Shown here: positions 1 to 6,105 of the stretch, one piece after another
Layout of the letters: the number at the start of each line of letters is the position of its first letter
Numbering within the stretch: the first letter of the stretch is position 1
Source: Anaerolineales bacterium
GTDB taxonomy: Bacteria; Chloroflexota; Anaerolineae; Anaerolineales; E44-bin32
Assembly: GCA_011772595.1 (NCBI GenBank)
Contig: WVZH01000216.1
Coordinates: 51,195-58,070, forward strand
Length of the DNA: 6,876 nucleotides
Direction of reading: 5' to 3'
Notes under the pieces: generated by a model
What the model saw: the letters and a program-made list of their open reading frames with translations, nothing else
What the model was told of the DNA's origin: nothing
Databases searched by the model: none
Translations under genes and position numbers: made by a program

Positions 1-58
1 GATTGAAGAAGCAATAGACCTACTTGCACACACTACCTACAGATAGAGTTCAATCTGG

Positions 59-1171
59 TCACGGTCTGGTAAACACGGCCGTAAAGTATCCCCCGTACTG
101 GCTATCCGAGCTGAATATGTAACCGATACCGATCGACTGATAATTTGTGTTAAGCAGATTGGCGCGATGGGGTGCACTGTCCATCCACCAATTAAAGGCC
201 TGATTGGGGGAATTGTAGGATCCATTTCCGGCATAGATGTTCTCCCCGATCCAACTGAATGAATAGCCTTGCGCTGCAACTCGATCGGCAGGACGGGATC
301 CATCGGATCCTGTGTGCGACATGAAATCGTTGCATGCCATATCTTCGCTGTGCGACCTGGCTGCGGCGGTGAGTGCGGATTTCCTTGATAGTGGATCGAG
401 CCCCTGATCGGCCCGTTCTTGATTGATCAGGTCGATGAGTGTACTCTCGAACCCGCTGTTACCGCTCGTGCTACAGCTGCTTGGGACAGTCGGGGTTACG
501 CTTGGAATCGTCGCAGTCGAAGTCGGTGTCATAGGTGGTGGGGTGGATGTGATCGTTGGCGAGGATGTGGTTGGAGTACCGGTTTGAGGAGGGGGTGTGC
601 GGGTGCGGGTTGGTGTGTTTTGGGGTACGGGCGTCCGCGTTAGAGTTTTTGTGGGTTGTGTTTTTGATGTTGTCGTCGATGAGGGGACACTTGTTTTGGT
701 CGCGGTTTTCGTCGAGGTCTTGTATGGGATGGGGGTTTTGGAGGGCGTCTTTGTCGTGGTGCTAACGGAATATGGGGTTGCTGTAGGGGTTGTGGTCAAC
801 GTAGTCGTGTTCGAAACTGATGGTGTGACCGAGATGGTTTTCGTAAGCGTACCGGTCACTGTAGCGTGGGTAGGGTCTTTCGTGCTCGTATGTGTTGAAG
901 GTTGGAAAGCAGTGGGTGAGGGACTCGATTGTCCATCGGCAAGCAGCAACTCCGGGAATTCGGCAGGAGTATTCGTCGGGGAAGCAGGCTGGGGAGTAGT
1001 TGACTCGGGCTTGGAAAGTTCTGTGATGTAGAAGGCTAATTCGGTCTCCAATTGGGGGGCGTAGTACAACATGGCGAAAGCACCGACCGCTGATAGTGAG
1101 CCCATCGTTATCAGCAGAAGGCAGGTCAGCGAGCTTTTGATCGACCAACGCTTTGCTTTCTGGCGCCCCAT
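59..1171 (-). CDS. CAP-domain (SCP/YkwD-like) protein with N-terminal membrane segment and long Thr/Pro/Ser stalk
   Basis: This 370-residue protein has three parts. A basic N-terminus is followed by one hydrophobic segment at about residues 13-36, which acts as a signal anchor or uncleaved signal peptide. Residues 55-230 form a stalk made almost wholly of Thr, Pro and Ser with scattered Lys/Arg. Residues 240-370 are a CAP domain. Visible CAP motifs are LINQERADQG, RSHSEDMACNDFMSHTGSDG, IGENIYAG, WWMDSAPHRANLLN and IGIGY; the His and Glu of HSED, the Glu of GENI and the His of PHRANLL match the conserved His/Glu cavity of the family. The domain should lie outside the membrane, held off by the stalk. 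Bacterial CAP proteins are secreted or surface proteins whose biochemical role is mostly unknown. The ATG at 1171 is chosen because GGAG sits six bases upstream; a TTG four codons earlier has no ribosome site. A Cys just before the domain and one in DMACND might pair, which is a guess. Spaced 242 bases from the MFS gene, it is probably transcribed separately. Confidence 0.93.
   Translation of the reverse strand: MGRQKAKRWSIKSSLTCLLLITMGSLSAVGAFAMLYYAPQLETELAFYITELSKPESTTPQPASPTNTPAEFPELLLADGQSSPSPTAFQPSTHTSTKDPTHATVTGTLTKTISVTPSVSNTTTLTTTPTATPYSVSTTTKTPSKTPIPYKTSTKTATKTSVPSSTTTSKTQPTKTLTRTPVPQNTPTRTRTPPPQTGTPTTSSPTITSTPPPMTPTSTATIPSVTPTVPSSCSTSGNSGFESTLIDLINQERADQGLDPLSRKSALTAAARSHSEDMACNDFMSHTGSDGSRPADRVAAQGYSFSWIGENIYAGNGSYNSPNQAFNWWMDSAPHRANLLNTNYQSIGIGYIFSSDSQYGGYFTAVFTRP
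482..1009 (-). repeat. Low-complexity region encoding the Thr/Pro/Ser-rich stalk
   Basis: About 175 codons are dominated by ACN, CCN and TCN, giving irregular repeats such as TPT, TRTP, KTST and TSTPPP. The coding strand is therefore A/C-rich and the opposite strand G/T-rich, which creates a valine-rich open frame on the plus strand (597-1031) that is not a gene. There is no exact tandem unit; the periodicity is at the amino-acid level. Such stretches are typical extended, potentially O-glycosylated linkers of surface proteins; glycosylation here is inference. Length is likely to vary between strains by slippage. Confidence 0.85.
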
Positions 1172-1413
1172 GCGGTTCTCCAACCATGCTCGAGAGGGTG
1201 ATGGAGATTTCCAACTTGGTCCACTCGAGATCCGTGCCCGGGTCCGTGCCCATTCTTGGCAACAACATTATGGATGGGGTGTGAGCGCAGCAGGTATAGC
1301 GAAGTCGTACTAGGCGCAAAACTCGGAAGCCTTGTATTTCTGGCAATCACCTTGCGGATAAAGTCTCAGGGAATTCAGGCCAATGTCACTTCAAGAAGGA
1401 CTTTAGGGTTTGC
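1172..1413 (-). other. Intergenic region between the MFS gene and the CAP gene
   Basis: No gene is supported in these 242 bases. Open frames crossing it overlap the CAP gene in other frames and have no recognisable content. It must hold the CAP promoter if that gene is transcribed separately. The best -10-like hexamer on the minus strand is CATAAT (about 1269-1274), but no good -35 box is found at the right distance, so I do not call a promoter. A 9-base direct repeat TCCGTGCCC occurs at 1231-1239 and 1243-1251 (plus-strand reading). No stem followed by a T-run, that is no intrinsic terminator, was seen after the MFS stop. Confidence 0.5.
1178..1181 (-). promoter_or_regulatory. Ribosome binding site (GGAG) for the CAP gene
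   Basis: GGAG lies six bases before the ATG at 1171 and decides that start over the TTG at 1183, which has no Shine-Dalgarno-like sequence upstream. Confidence 0.6.
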
Positions 1414-2673
1414 TCAGGTGAGTTCGAGTGTTTCAGGAAATAGATAGCGGCTTAGGATCGAGAGCACGGCGCTGCTCACCGCTGCGATGACGATGGCCTG
1501 CGATGTGCCGAGCCAGTCCCCAAATGCGCCGAATAAGAGGGATCCTAGCGGATAGAAGCCTCCCAGCGCCCATGTAAATGCGCTTATGACCCGGCCGCGT
1601 ATCTCATCTGGGATCAACCATTGGATCAGCGTGTTAGTTACCGCAAGCTGCGTAATCAAAGAGAAGCCGGCCACCGAAAGAGCGAGTATGGAGAGTGTCC
1701 ACTGACGTGTGAGACCGAGAACAACAAGTGCAAGAGCTAGAAGCCCTCGGTTGATCAAGAGTTGGCGACCTTTGTGACGCTTGTCGCCAGAGGTTGCTAG
1801 TGACAGCGCGCTGATCAGGGCACCGACGCCCTGAGCGGCCATCAACGCACCAAATCCTTCCGGACCGACCTTGAGCACATCCCGGGCGAGAGCAGGGAGC
1901 AGCACCAGGTAGGGAAAGCCGAAGAGGCTGTAGAGTGCGATCATGGCCACCAGGCCAGACACACGACGATCCCCGACAAGGTGTTGAAGGCCTCGTTTTA
2001 GATCCGTCCAACCGCTTTCACGCCCTTCCGGTGGCGTGAATGGAAGCAAACGCATTGAGATTAATGCCAGGATTACTGCCAGAAATGAAACTGCGTTGAG
2101 GGCGAAAGCCGGCGCCTCCCCGAGCGATCCCACGATTAATCCGCCAAGAGCCGGGCCGATGATGCGTGCACCGTTAAAAACGGAGGAGTTGAGCGCGATG
2201 GCGTTTAACAATTCGTCCCGCGACACCAGGTCCATATAAAACGCTTGACGTGTGGGCATATCGAGGGCGGTTGCAAGGCCCAATAGGAAAGCGAGCAGAA
2301 TGATGTGGTTGTATTCGATGACGCCGAGATAGGTCAGGAGTGCCAGCACGCCTGCTATCAGCATGAACCAGCTCTGTGTGAAGAGAAGGATGCGTCGGCG
2401 TGAGAATCGGTCGACGACAACGCCCATGAAAAGAGAAAGCAGGAGAACAGGAAGAAAGGAGGCGAAGGTTACGGCACCGAGGCTAAGTTGGGATCCAGTG
2501 ATGCGGTAGACCAACCACTGTAAGGCAGTAGATTGAAGCCACGTGCCGCTCACGGAGATCAATTGTCCGAAGAAGAAGAGGCGGAAGTTTCGATGTCTCA
2601 ATGCGCGCAAGGCTGTCGGCCAGCGCCAGCCCAGGCGAAGATGGGGTGTTATTTGTGGTGGAAAGCTTCGCAA
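1414..2673 (-). CDS. Major facilitator superfamily exporter (MFS_3 / EntS-like, DHA3 type)
   Basis: A 419-residue integral membrane protein of normal family length, predicted to have twelve helices. The N-terminus (residues 20-60: ALRHRNFRLFFFGQLIS, SGTWLQSTALQWLVYRITGS) is the typical opening of the MFS_3 group, which includes the enterobactin exporter EntS and many macrolide or drug exporters. The loop between helices 2 and 3 carries motif A (GVVVDRFSRRR, 84-94). Also typical are MPTRQAF (139-145), NGARIIGPALGG (167-178) and, in the C-terminal half, PDEIRGRVIS (375-384). Members work as proton-driven exporters at the cytoplasmic membrane; the substrate cannot be told from sequence. The start is TTG at 2673, supported by GAGG five bases upstream and by the lack of another in-frame start before helix 1. 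It begins 24 bases after the AMMECR1 stop, so the two genes are probably co-transcribed and translationally close. Confidence 0.93.
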   Translation of the reverse strand: MRSFPPQITPHLRLGWRWPTALRALRHRNFRLFFFGQLISVSGTWLQSTALQWLVYRITGSQLSLGAVTFASFLPVLLLSLFMGVVVDRFSRRRILLFTQSWFMLIAGVLALLTYLGVIEYNHIILLAFLLGLATALDMPTRQAFYMDLVSRDELLNAIALNSSVFNGARIIGPALGGLIVGSLGEAPAFALNAVSFLAVILALISMRLLPFTPPEGRESGWTDLKRGLQHLVGDRRVSGLVAMIALYSLFGFPYLVLLPALARDVLKVGPEGFGALMAAQGVGALISALSLATSGDKRHKGRQLLINRGLLALALVVLGLTRQWTLSILALSVAGFSLITQLAVTNTLIQWLIPDEIRGRVISAFTWALGGFYPLGSLLFGAFGDWLGTSQAIVIAAVSSAVLSILSRYLFPETLELT

Positions 2674-2678
2674 GGTAT

Positions 2679-2682
2679 CCTC
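2679..2682 (-). promoter_or_regulatory. Ribosome binding site (GAGG) supporting a TTG start
   Basis: GAGG lies five bases before the TTG at 2673, inside the short gap after the AMMECR1 stop codon. It is the main support for using a TTG start for the MFS gene. Confidence 0.6.
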
Positions 2683-2697
2683 GGCTTAGAGCCCGTG

Positions 2698-3285
2698 TTA
2701 GCTTTTTGGGAGCGCGGGTTCGTGAAAGGAATCAACCTGGTAGATGAGGACTTGTAGATTCTCCGTCCGCCAGGCGTCACTCGGCAGGTGGGCTTTCTCG
2801 CATAAGGTTTCAAGAAAGCTTTCGGGATCGGGAATCTTTTTCCATACCTGGGGCAGAAACGTTGCTCGGTGGACGCCGTGTTTGAGGATAACACCATCCG
2901 TTCCGGGGCGGAGACTCTCGATCAGATCGTCGACGCTGTGATAATCTAGCGGGTGTGGCGTGGAGAGGACTGAGACTTCAATCTCCAGGTTGTCGAGTTC
3001 ATCAGCCTGGATGGGTGAGAAGCGGTAATCTCTCGTCGACGCAGCGATGGCGTGCGAGCGGACATCTTCGGCGAGCGGTAAGTCTACCTTGAGGGTTCCA
3101 ATACAACCACGCAGTTGGTCACCACAGGTCAGGGTGACAAAGGAAGCCCCGAGTGCGCGTAAACGAGGGGGGAGCGTTTCAATGTCGATCGCTGGCGGTT
3201 CCCTTTCGTTGACGGCGGCCATAACGCCCTCACGCGCAAGGCGTAGTAAGATCGATTTCTCCTCTTGGGTTAGTGGGGTTAGCAT
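2698..3285 (-). CDS. amrA: AMMECR1-domain protein (AmmeMemoRadiSam system protein A type)
   Basis: This 195-residue protein is one AMMECR1 domain from end to end, the usual size of the stand-alone prokaryotic form. The signature LRGCIGTL is at residues 58-65. It is followed by AIAASTRDYRFSPI (79-92), the DEL..LEIEVSVLS stretch (95-108), GVILKHGVHRATFLPQVW (131-148) and the C-terminal FLETLCEKAHLP (157-168). The family occurs in archaea, bacteria and eukaryotes; its molecular function is not settled. In many prokaryotes it is encoded with a Memo-like protein and a radical SAM protein, hence the system name. Neither partner is visible in this window, so the symbol rests on domain identity, not on context. 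It is a soluble, presumably cytoplasmic protein. The ATG at 3285 follows a GGGG purine run and starts 13 bases after the flavin reductase stop; the MFS gene follows after 24 bases, so the three look like one operon. Confidence 0.93.
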   Translation of the reverse strand: MLTPLTQEEKSILLRLAREGVMAAVNEREPPAIDIETLPPRLRALGASFVTLTCGDQLRGCIGTLKVDLPLAEDVRSHAIAASTRDYRFSPIQADELDNLEIEVSVLSTPHPLDYHSVDDLIESLRPGTDGVILKHGVHRATFLPQVWKKIPDPESFLETLCEKAHLPSDAWRTENLQVLIYQVDSFHEPALPKS

Positions 3286-3298
3286 GCAACCCCGCCCT

Positions 3299-3784
3299 TC
3301 AATCGGCTAGTTGACGGTATTCCTGATTGTAGTATAGCAGGGGTCGACCGACTTCCGATACCTCACCCCACATGACTTTTGCGACGAAAAGGGTGTGAGT
3401 TCCGGCCTCGTGAGTGTATAGCACCTCGCACTCCATCGTTGCGAGATAATTCGGGGGCACAGGGATCTTCGATAAACCGGTTTGTTTTTCAAGCCACATG
3501 CCACGGTCGCCTTCATCGGGGATACGACCAGCAAAGCGCTCGGCGAGAACCTGCTGATTTTTATCGAGAATCGAAACGGCGAACCTGCCGTTATCCAAGA
3601 CTATCTGTCGCGTGCGAGTATCACGCTCGAGACTTACCAATACGAGTGGAGGTTCCAGGGACACCGAGGTGAACGAATTGACGGTCATGCCGTGCGCGCT
3701 GGTGCCGTCCGTGGACGTGACGATCGTGACGCCAGTCGACCAACGACGCATGATTTTTCTGAAAGAATCCGGGTCTTTTGACAT
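3299..3784 (-). CDS. Flavin reductase-like, FMN-binding split-barrel protein
   Basis: A 161-residue protein matching the flavin reductase-like domain over its whole length. Visible signatures are FRKIMRRWSTGVTIVTS (8-24), HGMTVNSFTSVSLEPPLVLVSL (31-52, the flavin-binding region), FAVSIL (68-73), AERFAG (81-86), the GTHTLFVAKV strand (128-137) and PLLYYNQEYRQL (148-159) near the end. Relatives reduce FMN or FAD with NAD(P)H and often feed a two-component monooxygenase; others simply bind FMN. No monooxygenase gene is in the window, so the partner and reaction are unknown. The ATG at 3784 keeps the family's normal N-terminus; only a weak GAG precedes it, two to three bases away. A TAAAAT hexamer at 3795-3800 could be a -10 box, but it lies very close to the start codon and has no good -35. 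The 83 bases from the ATPase stop suggest that a new transcript begins here with the AMMECR1 and MFS genes. Confidence 0.9.
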   Translation of the reverse strand: MSKDPDSFRKIMRRWSTGVTIVTSTDGTSAHGMTVNSFTSVSLEPPLVLVSLERDTRTRQIVLDNGRFAVSILDKNQQVLAERFAGRIPDEGDRGMWLEKQTGLSKIPVPPNYLATMECEVLYTHEAGTHTLFVAKVMWGEVSEVGRPLLYYNQEYRQLAD

Positions 3785-3867
3785 TACTCAAACAATTTTA
3801 GATGAGAATTGGTGAGGTAGTTCAGCGGCGCGGCGTAAACTATCCCGCCCAGCTCATTCGTGTGCCC

Positions 3868-6045
3868 TCACCTTTGATACAACAATCGAGACGAATTCGC
3901 TAAGATCCCCAGGTCGGGAATGGATTGTGCTGCGGCGGCCATCACCGGTGGGAGAAAGCCGAAGGCGGCAAGGGAGAGACCCGCGAGATTGTATACGAGC
4001 GTGAAACCGATGTTGAGTCTGACAACGTTCATGGTGCGTTTTGCAACACGAAGTAACTTGGGGACCAACGTCCAGTCGTCACGCATCAGAGCGATGTGTG
4101 CCGCCTCGATGGCGACGTCGCTCCCTGCTGCACCCATGGCGATACCAACGTCGGCTTGTGCAAGTGCAGGAGCGTCATTCACGCCGTCCCCGACCATTAC
4201 GACCGTTCGGCCTTGCTTTTGTAACTCCCGTACAAGGTCGATTTTGTCCTCCGGCAGGAGGTCGGCGCGATAATCGACGCCAAGATTTCTGGCGAGTGGA
4301 GCGGCAACGTGTTCTCGATCACCGGTTACTAATTCGATGTTCGTAATGCCGAGTGCCATTAAGTCTTGTATGGCCTTGGGAACCTCGGGTCGCAACGTAT
4401 CGGCTGCTGCAAGGACGCCGATCAACACCTGGTCGCGAGTGACGTAGAGAAACGTCTTCCCTTCCATCCCTTTCTTGTCGATCTTTGGAGTGGGGGAACC
4501 TAGAGGGAGAATGCTGTGATTGCCAACCGCGATGTCGTGCGCATCGATACGTGTACGTACTCCAATACCAGGTAACGCCTCGAAATCATCGGGTTCAACG
4601 AGGGACAAGCCTCGATCATAGGCAGCAATCCTCACGGCTTCCGCAAGTGGGTGTTCTGAGAATCGCTCAGCGCTGGCGGCAAGGATCAGCAACGAATCCG
4701 TTGACAGATCATCCATTGGGAAGATGTCCGTGATCACAGGTCGGCCAAGCGTAAGCGTGCCGGTTTTATCGATGAGAAGAGTGTCAGCTTGCGCTAATGC
4801 CTCGAGATGCTTGCCGCCCTTGATCAGCAGCCCTCGCTTCGCGCTCGCACCAATCGATGCCAACATAGCGATCGGCGTCGCCAGGGCGAAAGAGCAGGAG
4901 CAAGCGACGACCAGCACAGCAGCGGTTGCTAGAGGGTCTCTTCGTAGCAGGAAGGTTAATGCTGCGATGCCTGCCACGATCGGTAGGAAGAAGGTCGAGA
5001 AACGGTCCGCAGCGCGTTGGAGATCGCCACGATGGGCTTCCGCTTCCTCTACCATCTTGATCACCCGCCCAAAGGTGGTGTCCGCACCCGCGTGCCGAGT
5101 CCGGATACGTAAGCCACCAAGGGAGGTGAGTGTGGCAGCGTAGACGGTGGATCCCGGACCAGCTTCAACCGGCATGGCTTCACCTGTGATCGTGGCTTGG
5201 TTAATGGTCGCTTGTCCGCTCACAACATCGCCGTCCACGGGGATTTTCTCTCCAGGCCGAACGACCACGATGTCTCCGATACGGACATCCTCGATCGATA
5301 CCTCCAGTTCGTCCCCCTCTTTTTCAACACGCGCCGTCTGTGGCGACATGGTCGTGAGGTCGTGCACGGCTCGCCGTGCACGCTCGGATGTAAATCGTTC
5401 GACGTAATCGCCGACGCGCATGAAAAAGACGACCACCGCGGCGGTGGCCCATTCGCCAACCACTAGCGCTGCCAGCACGCCGACAGCCATCAGTGTATGG
5501 GCGATGATCTTCCCTTGTAGGGTGGCTCTAAGAACATTGCGGAAAACTGGGTAGCCACCAGCCACGACGATCGCCAGTCCGATCGGCCATGGAAGACGAT
5601 GCGTGATCGCTGTGAACAAGCCCAACCATTCCCCAACCACTACGACAAAGAGCAATGCTGCGAAGAGCAATCCGAGGAAGGTAAGGACGCGGCGTGAAAA
5701 TCCTGCCGTAAGCGGAGAGATGCGTTCAAGATCGTCTCTAGAGGCAACCGCATACCCCGCTTGCTGCACCGCGAGGCGGATAATCTCAAGATCAACCTTC
5801 TCTGGATCCAGTTGAACGATGGCTTTCTCTGCGGCAAGCAGGACGTCTACCGAGCCTACACCGGGAAGCGCTGCGATGGCGCTTTTAACGTGACGCGTAC
5901 AATCCACGCAATCCATGCCGTCAATTGGAACTTCAATCGTTTGAATGTAGGATAAGGTCTCGTTCGACCGTGATTTGGTTTGCCTTTTCATGTTCCGTTC
6001 CATGTGTGTTAATTCTATCCGAGCAGCCTTGAGGCTGCATATCAT
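3868..6045 (-). CDS. Heavy-metal translocating P1B-type ATPase with CSC membrane motif
   Basis: A complete 725-residue cation pump of the cytoplasmic membrane. One heavy-metal-associated domain spans about residues 34-102, with ligand motif GMDCVDC (Cys 46 and 49). Eight membrane helices follow: two pairs before the actuator domain, one pair (about 350-395) and a final pair (675-715). The actuator loop has TGEA (287-290) where TGES is usual; its Glu is kept. The phosphorylation site is DKTGT (Asp 426), the nucleotide-binding domain has SEHPLAEA (463-470), and the hinge has TGD (574-576) and GDGVNDAP (619-626). Helix 6 reads VVACSCSFALATP, so the metal-site triplet (382-384) is Cys-Ser-Cys instead of Cys-Pro-Cys; the codons TGC TCC TGC are clear. 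Helix 8 has AQSIPDLGILANSSRLL, not a textbook Cu or Zn/Cd signature. Metal specificity is therefore open; GEW in helix 4 resembles Zn/Cd pumps. ATG 6045 is chosen because AGGTGA lies six bases upstream; TTG 6051 and ATGs at 6003 and 5991 are alternatives. Confidence 0.95.
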   Translation of the reverse strand: MICSLKAARIELTHMERNMKRQTKSRSNETLSYIQTIEVPIDGMDCVDCTRHVKSAIAALPGVGSVDVLLAAEKAIVQLDPEKVDLEIIRLAVQQAGYAVASRDDLERISPLTAGFSRRVLTFLGLLFAALLFVVVVGEWLGLFTAITHRLPWPIGLAIVVAGGYPVFRNVLRATLQGKIIAHTLMAVGVLAALVVGEWATAAVVVFFMRVGDYVERFTSERARRAVHDLTTMSPQTARVEKEGDELEVSIEDVRIGDIVVVRPGEKIPVDGDVVSGQATINQATITGEAMPVEAGPGSTVYAATLTSLGGLRIRTRHAGADTTFGRVIKMVEEAEAHRGDLQRAADRFSTFFLPIVAGIAALTFLLRRDPLATAAVLVVACSCSFALATPIAMLASIGASAKRGLLIKGGKHLEALAQADTLLIDKTGTLTLGRPVITDIFPMDDLSTDSLLILAASAERFSEHPLAEAVRIAAYDRGLSLVEPDDFEALPGIGVRTRIDAHDIAVGNHSILPLGSPTPKIDKKGMEGKTFLYVTRDQVLIGVLAAADTLRPEVPKAIQDLMALGITNIELVTGDREHVAAPLARNLGVDYRADLLPEDKIDLVRELQKQGRTVVMVGDGVNDAPALAQADVGIAMGAAGSDVAIEAAHIALMRDDWTLVPKLLRVAKRTMNVVRLNIGFTLVYNLAGLSLAAFGFLPPVMAAAAQSIPDLGILANSSRLLYQR
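6023..6038 (-). other. Small perfect stem-loop at the 5' end of the ATPase message
   Basis: GCAGCC-TCAA-GGCTGC on the minus strand forms a 6-bp stem with a 4-base loop. If translation starts at 6045 it covers codons 3-8; if it starts at 6003 or 5991 it is in the 5' leader. No T-run follows, so it is not a terminator. A role in tuning translation initiation is possible but unproven. Confidence 0.4.
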
Positions 6046-6051
6046 TGACAA

Positions 6052-6057
6052 TCACCT
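6052..6057 (-). promoter_or_regulatory. Ribosome binding site (AGGTGA) for the P-type ATPase
   Basis: AGGTGA lies six bases before the ATG at 6045 and about 12 bases after the predicted transcription start, so it decides the start codon in favour of 6045. The later ATGs at 6003 and 5991 have only weak purine-rich sequence (CGGAAC) upstream. Confidence 0.6.
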
Positions 6058-6072
6058 GGAGCTCGTCGCAAG

Positions 6073-6085
6073 CGGATACTATCCG
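6073..6085. promoter_or_regulatory. Operator-like dyad overlapping the ATPase -10 box
   Basis: CGGATA-C-TATCCG is a perfect 6-bp inverted repeat around one central base, covering the whole -10 hexamer. A repressor bound here would block RNA polymerase. The position fits a metal-responsive repressor, since neighbouring metal-pump genes are usually metal-induced, but the sequence does not match an operator I can name. The activator layout of MerR proteins (dyad within a 19-20-base spacer) does not fit. No regulator gene is present in the window. Confidence 0.5.
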
Positions 6086-6105
6086 TTGTGGATCGCATTT
6101 GTCAA
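6076..6105 (-). promoter_or_regulatory. Sigma-70-type promoter of the P-type ATPase gene
   Basis: On the minus strand there is a perfect -35 box TTGACA (6105-6100), an 18-base spacer and a -10 box TAGTAT (6081-6076; four of six consensus bases including the key T, A and final T). The predicted transcription start is near 6069, giving a leader of about 24 bases that holds the ribosome site. It is the only convincing promoter in the window. The -10 box is embedded in a dyad, which suggests repression. Confidence 0.65.

Noticed and set aside
597..1031. 144-codon plus-strand open frame, very rich in valine
   Set aside because: It is the antisense of the Thr/Pro/Ser stalk of the CAP gene: complement of ACN codons reads as Val/Gly/Cys. 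It has no domain and lies wholly inside a well-supported gene.
762..1350. Minus-strand frames of 194 and 74 codons overlapping the 5' end of the CAP gene
   Set aside because: They overlap the signal anchor and stalk of the CAP gene in other frames and contain no domain or Shine-Dalgarno-supported start.
3785..3867. Possible intrinsic terminator after the ATPase gene
   Set aside because: Only a 4-bp GGCG/CGCC stem with a 10-base loop is present and no T-run follows.
6073..6105. MerR-type promoter upstream of the metal pump
   Set aside because: The spacer is 18 bases and the dyad is on the -10 box, whereas MerR promoters have a 19-20-base spacer with the dyad between the two boxes.
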